DNA from: Lachnospiraceae bacterium AC2012
Lineage (GTDB): Bacteria; Bacillota; Clostridia; Lachnospirales; Lachnospiraceae
Length of the DNA stretch: 64,000 nt
Assembly: GCA_000702525.1 (NCBI GenBank)
Contig: JNIN01000001.1
Location: 1,870,501 to 1,934,500, forward strand
Direction: 5' to 3'
In this document: in pieces, positions 35,255 to 43,991 of the stretch
Numbering within the stretch: position 1 is the first letter of the stretch
Layout: the number at the start of each line of letters is the position of its first letter
Notes under the pieces: generated by a model
The model's database searches: none
What the model was told of the DNA's origin: nothing
What the model saw: only the letters and a program-made list of their open reading frames with translations
Position numbers and translations under genes: made by a program

Positions 35255-36394
35255 ATGAGACAGGCAGGCATGAATATGGGACGGGTGAAACAGCAGAACC
35301 GTTCCGCCATTTTGAATTATATATGTGAAGTGGGACCGGTTTCCCGCAAGGATATCGCAAGTGATATGGGGCTTACTCCAGCGGCTGTAACGCAGATTAC
35401 AACACAGCTTCTGGAGGAGGGAATCCTGGTGGAGCAGGGAACCGATCAAACGCATGATGGCGCCGGAAGACGAAAAGTCTTTTTGGATATCGATGATACC
35501 TATCAATATGTGTACGCTGTGAATATTGAAGCGGAGATAACGACGGTGGCCCTGTGTGATTTGCGTGGGAACCTGGTAGAGAAGCAGACGATGTACACAG
35601 ATCATGCGAAGGCGCCGGAACATTTCCTCGAGGATATTGCGAATAGTCTCTTAGAAATGGGACGTCGCGCGCCAGCGAAAATAGAGCGAAGAATTGCTGC
35701 GGTAACGGTTGGCATCCCGGGTCTGGTAGATGTTGAGACGGGCGTATCCATTCATGCGTATGGCGTTTGGGAAGAGGTCGTAGAGGTTTCTGATCTATTG
35801 CATAAGCAACTTGGACTGCCGGTCTTTATAGAAAATAATGTGGATGCCTTTGCGAGAGCGGAAGTGTTGTATGGCATTGGTCGTAAGCATGATAATTTCC
35901 TGTTGATTAAGTGGGGGCCGGGGGTCGGTTCTACGATTGTCATTGATAAGCAGATTTACATTGGACGCCATGGTAAGACCGCGGAGCTTGGACATCTGAT
36001 TATGGAGCGTCATGGCGAGTTTTGTAATTGTGGGCGACGAGGCTGTTTAGAGACGATGGTGTCCTATGGCGCGCTGCAGAAGATTCAGAAATTTGCGCCA
36101 GAGAAATTTGGAGAGGTTTATACAAAGTCGAAGGGCGCTGATCGGGAGAAATTCGATGATGTAATCGATATGTTTGCGAGAGCGATTGTCAATGCGACAA
36201 CGATTTTAGCACCGGATCGCATTGTATTATCCGGAAATCTGTTTCGAAGTGAGGAGATTCGAAAGCAGATGATCGAGGATTGCTTCGAATATGATCCGAA
36301 TCTTCATGCGGGCAGAATTTTATATACAGAGCTCTCTTCCTGTGAAGATTATATTGGTCCGGTGGCAGCCTATGTGCAGCAGGTGTTGTTTTAA
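35255..36394 (+). CDS. ROK family transcriptional regulator of the SQ cluster
   Basis: About 379 residues. An N-terminal winged helix (QQNRSAILNYICEVGPVSRKD, then LTPAAVTQITTQLLEEGIL) binds DNA. The ROK domain has GIPGLVDVETG, FIENNVDAFARAE, and the zinc motif CNCGRRGCLE (~254-263). GGGAG lies five bases before ATG 35255, chosen over ATG 35243, which abuts the isomerase stop. It probably represses through the palindrome at 27200-27220 and is relieved by an SQ-pathway sugar. Confidence 0.85.
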   Translation: MRQAGMNMGRVKQQNRSAILNYICEVGPVSRKDIASDMGLTPAAVTQITTQLLEEGILVEQGTDQTHDGAGRRKVFLDIDDTYQYVYAVNIEAEITTVALCDLRGNLVEKQTMYTDHAKAPEHFLEDIANSLLEMGRRAPAKIERRIAAVTVGIPGLVDVETGVSIHAYGVWEEVVEVSDLLHKQLGLPVFIENNVDAFARAEVLYGIGRKHDNFLLIKWGPGVGSTIVIDKQIYIGRHGKTAELGHLIMERHGEFCNCGRRGCLETMVSYGALQKIQKFAPEKFGEVYTKSKGADREKFDDVIDMFARAIVNATTILAPDRIVLSGNLFRSEEIRKQMIEDCFEYDPNLHAGRILYTELSSCEDYIGPVAAYVQQVLF

Positions 36395-36423
36395 GAGGCA
36401 TCTATTTGTAAGCGTATGAAAAA

Positions 36424-36467
36424 AAGTGGCTCCACGACGGCACCATGCGTCGTGAAACCACCTTTTT
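36424..36467. terminator. terminator of the SQ cluster
   Basis: GTGG..CACGACG / CGTCGTG..CCAC stem with an eight-base loop, A tract before and CTTTTT after; it can also serve the convergent 36533 gene. Confidence 0.8.
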
Positions 36468-36532
36468 ATATTACAGGAAATCTCAAGTTTCCGAATCTTT
36501 GATTTTATAGTGTTATCGGCAAGGCTTCGGGA

Positions 36533-37054
36533 TTAAATATAAGTGTCGACATGTCTTGCGATATTGCCGGCGTATTTTCGGGCTTCCTTTAGGAAGGAGG
36601 AAGAGCTGCTGAACATATCACCGAAGGCGCTGAGCTTCATATTGGAGGTAGCTGTACTGGATAAATCCAGATAGCCATTATCCTTAATTTTGATACCAAT
36701 ATCTTCTAATTCGTCTTTGTATTTCTGGGCCAGTTTTTCGAGATTCTTGCCGGCGTTTTTGATATCACGGTTGGAACTCTTGGAACTGGATTCCATAGAG
36801 TAATTGTAGGTGTCAATAAATGCACGGAGCTCTTTGTCGAAACGCGTTTTCTCAGCGGAAGAGACTTCGCTCTCATCCTTCTTGTAGTCGTAGTCCTCGA
36901 GTGCACGGATGGCTTTCTTGAGGGCATTGGAATCGGCCTGAGATAATTTGGCATTGGTCTCCTTCTTTCGACTGGCTTCTGTGATCAGCGTGCGATTGTT
37001 CGGAGCGTATGCATTTCTAAGATAATATGTTGCATTTACAGAAAAATTACTCAT
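36533..37054 (-). CDS. uncharacterised sigma-28-controlled small protein
   Basis: 173 residues, no signal peptide or membrane segment, largely helical. It is rich in Ser, Lys and Asp, with an N-terminal SNFSVNATYYLRNAY and a C-terminal FLKEARKYAGNIARHVDTYI. I do not recognise a family. A near-perfect sigma-28 promoter lies upstream (37082-37109 on this strand), placing it with flagellin in the motility regulon. The lack of Cys and the short polar N terminus would suit export through the flagellar system, but this is inference. Confidence 0.7.
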   Translation of the reverse strand: MSNFSVNATYYLRNAYAPNNRTLITEASRKKETNAKLSQADSNALKKAIRALEDYDYKKDESEVSSAEKTRFDKELRAFIDTYNYSMESSSKSSNRDIKNAGKNLEKLAQKYKDELEDIGIKIKDNGYLDLSSTATSNMKLSAFGDMFSSSSSFLKEARKYAGNIARHVDTYI

Positions 37055-37081
37055 ATAAAAACTCCTCTCGTTTCACTTATT

Positions 37082-37109
37082 TTATCGGTAAATCTAACAA
37101 AAAACTTTA
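37082..37109 (-). promoter_or_regulatory. sigma-28 promoter, best match in the window
   Basis: On the minus strand: TAAAGTTT, 12 bases, ACCGATAA. Both boxes match the flagellar sigma consensus almost perfectly. It lies 27 bases upstream of the gene ending at 36533 (start 37054). Confidence 0.85.
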
Positions 37110-37115
37110 GTCTAC

Positions 37116-37144
37116 TTGTTATTTCTATTTTTGTAACATATAAT
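37116..37144 (+). promoter_or_regulatory. sigma-A promoter of guaA
   Basis: TTGTTA, 17-base spacer, TATAAT. No purine riboswitch was seen in the 52-base leader. Confidence 0.75.
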
Positions 37145-37196
37145 GGTGGGTAAATTTAAAGGAATTTTGAACTTCAGAAAGGTTAAGGAGTAATAC

Positions 37197-38741
37197 ATGA
37201 ATCAGGAAAAGGTCATTGTTATCGACTTTGGTGGACAGTACAATCAGCTCGTTGCAAGACGTGTGCGTGAATGTAATGTTTACTGTGAAATTTATTCCTA
37301 TAGGACTGATCTTGAGAAAATCAAGGCGATGAATCCTAAGGGAATTATCCTTACTGGAGGCCCAGACAGTTGTTATGTTCCAAATGCTGCGACATGCGGT
37401 AAGGAATTATTTGAATTGGGTATCCCAGTACTTGGATTGTGCTATGGTGCACAGCTTATGAATCACGTATTAGGTGGCAAGGTGGAAAAGGCGCCAGTTC
37501 GTGAATATGGTAAGACGGAATGTTTCACAAGACAGGATTCGCCATTATTTAAGGGCGTATCAGCGTCTACACAGGTATGGATGAGTCATTTCGATTACAT
37601 TTCCAAGGAAGCACCTGGATTTGAAATTGTGGCGCATACAGCAGATTGTCCGGTAGCTGCATGTGAAAATCAGGAGAAGAATCTGTATGCCATCCAGTTC
37701 CATCCTGAAGTTCTTCATACTACAGAAGGAAAGGTTATCCTCTCGAACTTCGTTCGAAACATCTGCGGATGTAGCGGAACATGGAAGATGGATAGCTTCG
37801 TAGAAACAACAATTAAGGATATTCGTGAGAAAGTCGGCGATGGTAAGGTACTTCTCGCACTTTCTGGTGGTGTTGACTCATCCGTTGCAGCAGGTTTACT
37901 TGCACGTGCTATCGGAAAGCAGCTGACATGTGTATTCGTAGATCATGGTCTTCTTCGTAAAGATGAAGGAGATGAAGTAGAGGCTGTATTCGGACCAGAG
38001 GGCGATTTCGATTTGAATTTCATCCGTGTCAATGCGCAGGAACGTTACTATAGCAAGCTTGCTGGTGTAACAGAACCAGAGCAGAAGCGTAAGATTATCG
38101 GAGAAGAATTCATCCGCGTATTCGAAGAAGAAGCAAAGAAGATTGGTGCGGTTGATTTCCTTGCACAGGGAACCATCTACCCAGACGTTGTAGAATCCGG
38201 TCTTGGTGGAGAATCTGCAGTCATCAAGTCTCACCACAATGTAGGAGGACTTCCTGATTTCGTTGATTTCAAGGAAATTATTGAACCACTTCGTGACTTA
38301 TTCAAGGACGAAGTACGTCAGGCTGGTTTAGAGCTTGGACTTCCAGAGAAGTTAGTATTTAGACAGCCATTCCCAGGTCCTGGGCTTGGTATCCGAATTA
38401 TCGGTGAAGTAACAGCTGAGAAGGTTAAGATCGTTCAGGAAGCAGATGCAATCTATCGTGAAGAGGTTGCAAATTCCGGAATGACAAAACTTCCAGATCA
38501 GTATTTCGCAGCACTTACTAACATGCGTTCCGTAGGTGTTATGGGCGATGAAAGAACATATGATTACGCAGTTGCACTTCGTGCCGTTGAGACAGTCGAC
38601 TTCATGACAGCAGAAGCATCGCAGATTCCATTTGATGTATTGCAGAAGGTTATGAGCCGAATCATCAACGAAGTAAAAGGTGTAAATCGAGTATTCTATG
38701 ATTTAACAAGTAAGCCACCTGGAACAGTGGAGATGGAATAG
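37197..38741 (+). CDS. guaA: GMP synthase (glutamine-hydrolysing)
   Basis: 514 residues, the standard length. The N-terminal glutamine amidotransferase has GLCYGAQL with the nucleophile Cys and [10 protein letters not shown] with the catalytic His. The ATP-pyrophosphatase P-loop is [18 protein letters not shown] (~221). The C-terminal dimerisation domain ends in [10 protein letters not shown]. It converts XMP to GMP in the cytoplasm. AAGGAG precedes the ATG and a strong terminator follows. Confidence 0.97.
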   Translation: MNQEKVIVIDFGGQYNQLVARRVRECNVYCEIYSYRTDLEKIKAMNPKGIILTGGPDSCYVPNAATCGKELFELGIPVLGLCYGAQLMNHVLGGKVEKAPVREYGKTECFTRQDSPLFKGVSASTQVWMSHFDYISKEAPGFEIVAHTADCPVAACENQEKNLYAIQFHPEVLHTTEGKVILSNFVRNICGCSGTWKMDSFVETTIKDIREKVGDGKVLLALSGGVDSSVAAGLLARAIGKQLTCVFVDHGLLRKDEGDEVEAVFGPEGDFDLNFIRVNAQERYYSKLAGVTEPEQKRKIIGEEFIRVFEEEAKKIGAVDFLAQGTIYPDVVESGLGGESAVIKSHHNVGGLPDFVDFKEIIEPLRDLFKDEVRQAGLELGLPEKLVFRQPFPGPGLGIRIIGEVTAEKVKIVQEADAIYREEVANSGMTKLPDQYFAALTNMRSVGVMGDERTYDYAVALRAVETVDFMTAEASQIPFDVLQKVMSRIINEVKGVNRVFYDLTSKPPGTVEME

Positions 38742-38775
38742 TTCCAAGTGTCTTAAGGCAAACCAACTTTTACAA

Positions 38776-38824
38776 AAAGGCAAAGAATTTTTGACAAAGT
38801 AAGTCAAGGTTCTTTGCCTTTTTT
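38776..38824 (+). terminator. guaA terminator
   Basis: AAGGCAAAGAA / TTCTTTGCCTT perfect stem, inner TTGAC/GTCAA, then TTTTT. Confidence 0.88.
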
Positions 38825-38858
38825 GATGACCGAAAAGGGGAAAGGGAAGGAGGAAGCT

Positions 38859-38945
38859 ATGAATACACTTGAAGTACTTACGCTATTATTAGTGGTATTT
38901 GCTGCTTTGACATACATAGATAACCACCATCACAATAAAAAGTAA
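38859..38945 (+). CDS. holin-like type I toxin, 28 residues
   Basis: The gene reads MNTLEVLTLLLVVFAALTYI followed by DNHHHNKK. It has a perfect AAGGAGG leader, one hydrophobic helix and a polar His/Lys tail. This is the layout of the putative holin-like toxin family (Hol_Tox, related to TxpA-type peptides), whose members are silenced by an antisense RNA. A conserved-looking hairpin follows directly. Toxicity is inferred. Confidence 0.65.
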   Translation: MNTLEVLTLLLVVFAALTYIDNHHHNKK

Positions 38946-38982
38946 AATGGCTATCCCCTACTGCAATAGGGAATAGCCGTTA
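38946..38982. terminator. hairpin after the holin-like toxin
   Basis: GGCTATCCCCTA / ATAGGGAATAGCC stem with a five-base loop directly after the toxin stop. It lacks a strong T tract on the plus strand. It may end the toxin mRNA or overlap an antisense antitoxin RNA. Confidence 0.55.
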
Positions 38983-39057
38983 GTAACTAGATTCTTAAAT
39001 TTAGTTTCCGATAAACCATCGGACGCGCAATGTCCTTTGATTTCCTAACTTGATTAT

Positions 39058-39089
39058 AAAGCGGTTGAAAGTTTTTTCAACCGCTTTTT
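39058..39089 (+). terminator. intrinsic terminator
   Basis: AAAGCGGTTGAA / TTCAACCGCTTT perfect stem with TTTTT tail. It lies directly against the truncated PDDEXK gene, so that frame has no leader of its own. Confidence 0.85.
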
Positions 39090-39091
39090 AA

Positions 39092-39862
39092 GTGTTCAAT
39101 AGTCGTCCAAAAAGTTCGACAGTGTCGCACCAATTCATCACTGACCCGGAGAAGCTGATAAAACAGCTTTCGTTTTCTCATATTAGAGAAATTATGATAC
39201 TGGATGATGAGTTTGAAAGATTCTTCTATGAGACGGAATGCATAAAATGTGGATGGAGTGTAAGAGAACTAAGGAGACAGATAAAGACTAACTTGTATTT
39301 TAGGTCAGGTGTAAGCAAAAATCCAAGGGAACTGTTAAAGTCGTCTGAAGATAATCCGGAAGGATATGCGCTTTCAATCAAGAATCCTTTTACATTTGAA
39401 TTTCTGGGTCTTGACGCAAGAGGATCTTTGAATGAATCAGAATTAGAGCAGGCGTTAATAGATCATTTACAGGAATTTATGCTGGAGCTGGGAGAGGGAT
39501 TCTGTTTTGAAGCAAGGCAAAAGAGAATTGTTATTGACGATAATTACTACTTTATTGATCTTGTTTTTTATAATCGTCTGCTTCACTGTAATGTGATAGT
39601 AGAACTCAAAAATGATGAGTTCAAACATGAAGATCTTGGACAGCTAAATGCTTATGTGGGATACTACAAAGCCAATGAAATGGTTGAGGGCGATAATCCT
39701 CCGGTTGGCATATTGTTATGCACAGATAAAGGGGCTCAGATGGTAGAATATGCTTTGTCAGGGATGGATAATCAACTGTTTGTGTCTACATATATGCTTC
39801 ATTTACCGGATAAACAGAAATTGGAAGATTTTCTAAGAAGAGAACTTGAAGAAATAAAATAA
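39092..39862 (+). pseudogene. PDDEXK nuclease / DUF1016 (YhcG-like) protein, 5'-truncated
   Basis: The frame from 39092 opens with GTG straight after a terminator and has no ribosome binding site. From residue ~25 it matches the DUF1016 family: LSFSHIREIMILDDEFERFFYETECIKCGWSVREL-type sequence, then the nuclease fold with FIDLVFYNRLLHCNVIVELKNDEF (Asp and Glu-x-Lys of PDDEXK). The N-terminal ~90 residues of the family are missing. It is likely a relic, though an alternative internal start is possible. Confidence 0.65.
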
Positions 39863-39936
39863 CAAGATGGTATTTGGTGTAATGAATATGCTTACTTGAG
39901 GGAGGCGAAAAGAATTATCAGGTATCAGGTGTTTAG

Positions 39937-40071
39937 GATTTTGATACATTTTCTCTTGAAACTCACGAAAATGAAATAGAAAGACATGGGGGAATTCCCG
40001 TAAGAACTCTTCAGCAATGGGAGCAGGGAATAAGCGCCCCTCCGGAATATTTGGTCAGAATGATGGAATAA
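39937..40071 (+). pseudogene. helix-turn-helix protein remnant
   Basis: A 44-residue frame after an in-frame TAG, without a start codon, ends ...GGIPVRTLQQWEQG, ISAPPEYLVRMME. The segment resembles the C-terminal part of small HTH regulators (PVRTLQxWExG). It is a decayed fragment. Confidence 0.5.
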
Positions 40072-40637
40072 ACTAAAACAGAGACTTAAAGAAGAGGAGA
40101 GTCAGTTGGTTACAAATTGTCACCAACTGAAAATGAGTTCTCCGAAGGATGGAAAACGATATAATACTGATGTGGCAAACACAGAGCAACTGCTTCGAAT
40201 TATCCAGTCGATTCCATCAAAGAAAGCCGAACCCTTTAAAATGTGGCTGGCTCAGGTTGGGTGCGAGCGGATTGAAGAAGTAATAGATCCGGAATTGACT
40301 ATTGAGAGGACTCTTGAAACCTGTGCAAAAAAAGATTATTCGCGAGAATGGATAAATCAGCGCCTGCAGGCAATTCAAGTAAGAAAAGAATTTACAGATG
40401 AGATTACGAAAGCCTGGTCCGGGATGACGACGCGGCAGTATAAAACCGGAGTCCTTTGAGGAAAACCGAATGGTTGCAATTGAAGGTGGTGAAGCCGCGG
40501 GAGAAGCAAGATTGGCGGTGGAAAAGAGAACCGGAAAACCTGTAATTACGAATAAAAATGCAGCCCAATTGCAAGATTTGGTTACAGGTCTCATTGAAAC
40601 TATAAATGACAAAAGCGATGATCAAGAAGGAAAATGA
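40067..40637 (+). pseudogene. BRO-type antirepressor remnant, frameshifted
   Basis: The first frame reads KLKQRLKEEESQLVTNCHQLK, then TEQLLRIIQSIPS, KAEPFKMWLAQVG, SREWINQRLQ, which match the BRO-N prophage antirepressor family. The N terminus is missing. A central segment is lost between two TDE occurrences (EFTDEITKAW). The frame then shifts near 40440 into PESFEENRMVAIEGGEAAGE, the usual C-terminal region, ending at TGA 40635-40637. Confidence 0.65.
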
Positions 40638-40831
40638 ATAAGCTAAGAAGGTGCCATTATTGCATAGAGAAGGATTGTATTTGATTTTGTCTTATGTGGT
40701 CATTATGACATTTGCGTTTGTGCGCTGATAAAAATACTTTACTTTAACACGTCAAAAGGATATAGTGTGTATATGTTTTTGTTAGAGAACATAAAGCGTT
40801 AACATGTATTACTAATGAGAATTATTGGAAG

Positions 40832-42067
40832 ATGAAGTTATTTACACAATATAAGGGACTGAAAAGAGAAAATTATATATTATTCTTTGGAAGAATCGTT
40901 ACAAATCTTGGCGCAATGATCTGGCCATTGATGACGATGATACTAAATAAAAAGTTGGGGCTGAATGCTACAGATACAGCCATGTTTAGTATAATAAGTG
41001 GAATATTCTTTCTGCCGGCTAATTTGTTAGGTGGAAGAATTGCCGACAAGTTCAATAAGAAAAAGGTGATAATATGTTGCGACATCATATCTATAATTCT
41101 GTTTGTGACAAGTGGGTTTATTCCGCTTTCACTATTCTCTATGTGCGTCCTTCTTGCTGGAGCATTTTTTCAGACATTAGAAGGGCCTGCATATCAGGCA
41201 ATGGTTGCAGACATCACTCCGCAGGATAAGAGGGAGAAAGCTTTTTCTCTTTTGTATTTGGGTGGAAACATAGGATTGATTATATCACCAATAGTGGCGG
41301 GACTATTGTTCAATAATTATCTCTGGCTCTGCTTCGTAATAAGCGGAATTTCTATTTCTATATCTACAATTTTGATTGGAATATTTGTAAAAGATATTGG
41401 AGTTTCGGATACAAATGAGCAAGATGTTGAACAGGATGGTTCAGAAGGCATAAATATCTGGAAAATAATAAGAAACAGTACAACTTTGATACTGTTCATA
41501 ATTGCATTAAGTTTTTACCAGGGAGCATATTCTCAGTTCAGTTATCTTATGCCGCTTGATATTACCAAGGCGTATCCTGAGAATGGTTCAATTATTTATG
41601 GAACCATAACCAGTGTTAACTGTATTATTGTTGTGCTGTTTACACCTATTATAACAATGGCAATGGAAAAGGTTACTATGACCAAGAAGTATACACTGGG
41701 AATAATTTTTCAGGCTCTGAGTTTTTTAGCTTTTTTGCTTTCTTTTGGGGTTATAGCCGGTTATTATGCTTCTATAACTCTTTTTACTGTGGGCGAGATA
41801 TTAACAACAATAGTTATTGGGGCATATCTTTCAGAAAGAGTTCCTGCAAACTTCCGTGGAAGAATCTATGGGGTGACAAACTTTGCAGCTGCTTTTATGA
41901 GCGGAGTAGTAGAGTGGGGGAGCGGAAGACTTTTTGATGATTATGGTCTTAAATATGCATGGGCATTTTCTATTGGAATGACAATGGTGGCAGTTATTGC
42001 TTCTTGTGTACTTATATATACTGACCGGAAAGAGTTCAGTAATCTATATGCTGAAGTAAAGGAATAA
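40832..42067 (+). CDS. MFS efflux transporter
   Basis: 411 residues with twelve membrane segments. The loop between segments 2 and 3 has GGRIADKFNKKKVI, the major-facilitator motif, and the second half begins about residue 210. It resembles proton-driven drug exporters (MdtG / TetA-like). Codon use is AT-richer than core genes of the window and neighbours are relics, so it was probably acquired. The start is ATG 40832 after TTGGAAG; the ribosome binding site is modest. Confidence 0.82.
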   Translation: MKLFTQYKGLKRENYILFFGRIVTNLGAMIWPLMTMILNKKLGLNATDTAMFSIISGIFFLPANLLGGRIADKFNKKKVIICCDIISIILFVTSGFIPLSLFSMCVLLAGAFFQTLEGPAYQAMVADITPQDKREKAFSLLYLGGNIGLIISPIVAGLLFNNYLWLCFVISGISISISTILIGIFVKDIGVSDTNEQDVEQDGSEGINIWKIIRNSTTLILFIIALSFYQGAYSQFSYLMPLDITKAYPENGSIIYGTITSVNCIIVVLFTPIITMAMEKVTMTKKYTLGIIFQALSFLAFLLSFGVIAGYYASITLFTVGEILTTIVIGAYLSERVPANFRGRIYGVTNFAAAFMSGVVEWGSGRLFDDYGLKYAWAFSIGMTMVAVIASCVLIYTDRKEFSNLYAEVKE

Positions 42068-42090
42068 AAGATAATTGACTTATATTTAAT

Positions 42091-42266
42091 AACACATTCG
42101 GGTAAGGATGATTTGGTTGTTGGCGAGCAGGTAATAACTGCAAGAGCAAATATGTACGTTGATATGGCGATTGCTATTGGAAAGAAGATGGAGCTTTTCG
42201 CAGATGAGGCAGATTTGCAGGAGACCATTGATTTTTGGAAATTGCATAAGAGTTTTAATTAAAAAT
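42091..42266 (+). repeat. 176-bp direct repeat, copy 1 (copied tail of DJ-1/PfpI gene)
   Basis: This segment matches 45739-45914 with two mismatches (G/C at 42158 against 45806, T/C near the stop codon). It encodes only the last ~57 residues of the DJ-1/PfpI protein and has no start. It begins 23 bases after the MFS gene. Confidence 0.92.
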
Positions 42267-42324
42267 TAAAATTATGGAACCTTTTGTTTCATGGAAACGT
42301 CTATATATATGTGGGGGTGATGAA

Positions 42325-42633
42325 ATGCAAGAGTTGATATTTCATATTGTTTATGCGGTAGTTATGTTGTTGTTTGGTATCTATCTAAGAAAGGCTAAGA
42401 ACAAGGGCATGGCTTTACTATTTGTAACAGGAGATTATTCAGATCTAGATGCTAGTAAAGTATGTACGATTGTTGGAAGACGTTTTATTCTTTTTGGCGT
42501 TTTATTGGGACTATTGATACCAGTAACTTTATGGAAGAGTGATATTTCCTTTTTTTGTATTCTGTTCTTAACAGTAGTATTAGTGATACTAGAATGTTGG
42601 GATTTTACAAAGAATAGAAGTAAATATATTTAG
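42325..42633 (+). CDS. small membrane protein, DUF3784-like
   Basis: About 102 residues with three membrane segments: ELIFHIVYAVVMLLFGIYL, a middle GRRFILFGVLLGLLIP and a last FFCILFLTVVLVILE. The soluble loop TGDYSDLDASKVCTIVGR between segments 1 and 2 resembles DUF3784. GGGGGTG lies six bases before ATG 42325, which is preferred over ATG 42274. Function unknown. Confidence 0.6.
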   Translation: MQELIFHIVYAVVMLLFGIYLRKAKNKGMALLFVTGDYSDLDASKVCTIVGRRFILFGVLLGLLIPVTLWKSDISFFCILFLTVVLVILECWDFTKNRSKYI

Positions 42634-42669
42634 AGAAAATGTATTTCTAAAAAGAGAAGTGTGAATATA

Positions 42670-42697
42670 TAAATTTTCTTGCAGTTTTTGACGATAA
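42670..42697 (+). promoter_or_regulatory. sigma-28 promoter in the accessory region
   Basis: TAAATTTT, 12 bases, GACGATAA, 46 bases before the 42744 start. The spacing equals that of the 36533-gene promoter. Confidence 0.72.
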
Positions 42698-42743
42698 AAT
42701 GAAATGTAATAAGTGATGTAATTATTCCAAAGGGGAATGATAT

Positions 42744-43337
42744 ATGGATATAGCTATGAATTGCTCAACTGATCATATGTTGGGAAGAGCGCAGTATGAA
42801 AAATCTGGAAATGATAAGATTGATGCATTTTATGAAAACATGTCTACAGCCGCTGAGAAGTCAACATCGCATGCAGTAGGAGATGCATTAGCATTAACAT
42901 CTATATCGTATAATGATTCATTAAGTTATGGGATGCTGGCATTTCATTCTGACAAATCAACGGCAGAAGATCCAATCATAAAGATCTCATGTAATTATGG
43001 AGGACAACAGCGTTATTATGATGTTCATGTAAATGAAGTTGATCCAAGAAATGCGTCAGCGGTAGAGATGTTTGCTTTATGTTCCTATATGGATGAAGAA
43101 GGAATAACGGATGGAGGCACATTCGGAAGTTATGCAAAGTTACATGCTATGGGATCAAATGCATCTATGATTAATGGTTTCATTGATTTAGATGACTCAT
43201 CTAATTACAATGTGAAAGTAGATTGGATTAAGATGTTAAAAGAGATGGCGAGTGAGTATTTAAAGACTCCGGAAACATACGCGCAGTCGTTAGCAGCAAA
43301 TAAATTGGCAGATGAACTTATGGATTATATTAAATAA
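42744..43337 (+). CDS. uncharacterised sigma-28-controlled protein
   Basis: 197 residues, no signal peptide or membrane segment. A central block (ISCNYGGQQRYYDVHVNEVDP, AVEMFALCSYMDEEG, GGTFGSYAKLHA) looks like a pattern found in uncharacterised Lachnospiraceae proteins; I cannot name the family with certainty. A strong AAAGGGGAATG leader, a sigma-28 promoter and its own terminator mark it as an intact, expressed gene among relics. Flagellar-regulon membership is the only functional clue. Confidence 0.68.
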   Translation: MDIAMNCSTDHMLGRAQYEKSGNDKIDAFYENMSTAAEKSTSHAVGDALALTSISYNDSLSYGMLAFHSDKSTAEDPIIKISCNYGGQQRYYDVHVNEVDPRNASAVEMFALCSYMDEEGITDGGTFGSYAKLHAMGSNASMINGFIDLDDSSNYNVKVDWIKMLKEMASEYLKTPETYAQSLAANKLADELMDYIK

Positions 43338-43346
43338 TATAAGATG

Positions 43347-43381
43347 GCAAGAGGACTTGAGACAGTCTTCTTGCTTTTTTT
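43347..43381 (+). terminator. intrinsic terminator
   Basis: GCAAGAGGAC / GTCTTCTTGC stem with an eight-base loop and seven T residues, ten bases after the 42744-gene stop. Confidence 0.85.
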
Positions 43382-43382
43382 A

Positions 43383-43842
43383 ACTAACGGGACCGAGTAT
43401 TGGAGCGCCAGAGAACTTGCACCGGTATTGGAGTATGCTCAATGGGAGAATCTTCATAAAGTAATAAAAAGAGCAATGATTTCTTGTGAAAACTCAGGAC
43501 GCACTATTCTTGACCAATTTCCTGAGGTTAGGAATTTGGTTGAAGGTGGCGGACCATTTTAATCAACTTGATGAGGATAGACGACGATTAGTTGTACGAG
43601 GAGACATAAAGCAGTGGAATCAGCTACTTGTAGAGATGGCGCATGATGCAGGAGTTATATCAAATGAAGAGTTTGCGATTTTTCAAAATGTGGGATATAT
43701 GGGCAGTACCGAATTGATTGCCAATTTATTTAGAATATCGCAAACAGAAGAAAAGCTACGCAAGGATAGAGTTGAGGGAGCTGAGAATGCTACAAGCATT
43801 CATTATAATGTAAATGTGCCGGTGAGCACGTGGCCAATTTAA
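43383..43842 (+). pseudogene. DinD-like protein remnant
   Basis: The frame after the terminator reads NGTEYWSARELAPVLEY and WENLHKVIKRAM, the DinD start. It breaks near 43545 (LVEGGGPF, stop) and continues in another frame as KVADHFNQLDEDRRRLVVRG, IKQWNQLLVEMAHDAG, NVGYMG-STELIANLFRISQ. A central block and a second segment before STEL are missing compared with intact DinD. It is dead by frameshift and deletions. Confidence 0.7.
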
Positions 43843-43991
43843 AACACAATAAAAGTGCATCCGTTAAAGACGGGAAACCGGTTTTTGGAATGTGGAAAGG
43901 TGTTCGTGTGGGCGTGATACGAACTAATGGCATCATTGCTACTATCTTTCCCGACTCAAACCAACCTACAAAGAAACGAGGTAAAAAGTAA
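43819..43991 (+). pseudogene. polymorphic toxin C-terminal tip remnant
   Basis: In a frame other than the DinD remnant, 56 residues lead to TAA at 43989-43991: HNKSASVKDGKPVFGMWKG, VRVGVIRTNGIIATIFPDS. The short strand-rich end, immediately followed (TAATG overlap) by a small acidic protein, is the layout of a contact-toxin tip and immunity gene. The toxin family is not identified and the body of the toxin is absent. Confidence 0.45.

Noticed and set aside
37145-37196. Purine riboswitch before guaA
   Set aside because: The 52-base leader is too short and shows no aptamer-like pairing.
40634-40684. Sixteen-residue frame MNKLRRCHYCIEKDCI after the BRO remnant
   Set aside because: It overlaps the relic stop, has no clear ribosome site and matches nothing recognised.
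43344-43382. Start of the DinD frame at 43344
   Set aside because: These bases are the terminator of the preceding gene; homology begins only after it.
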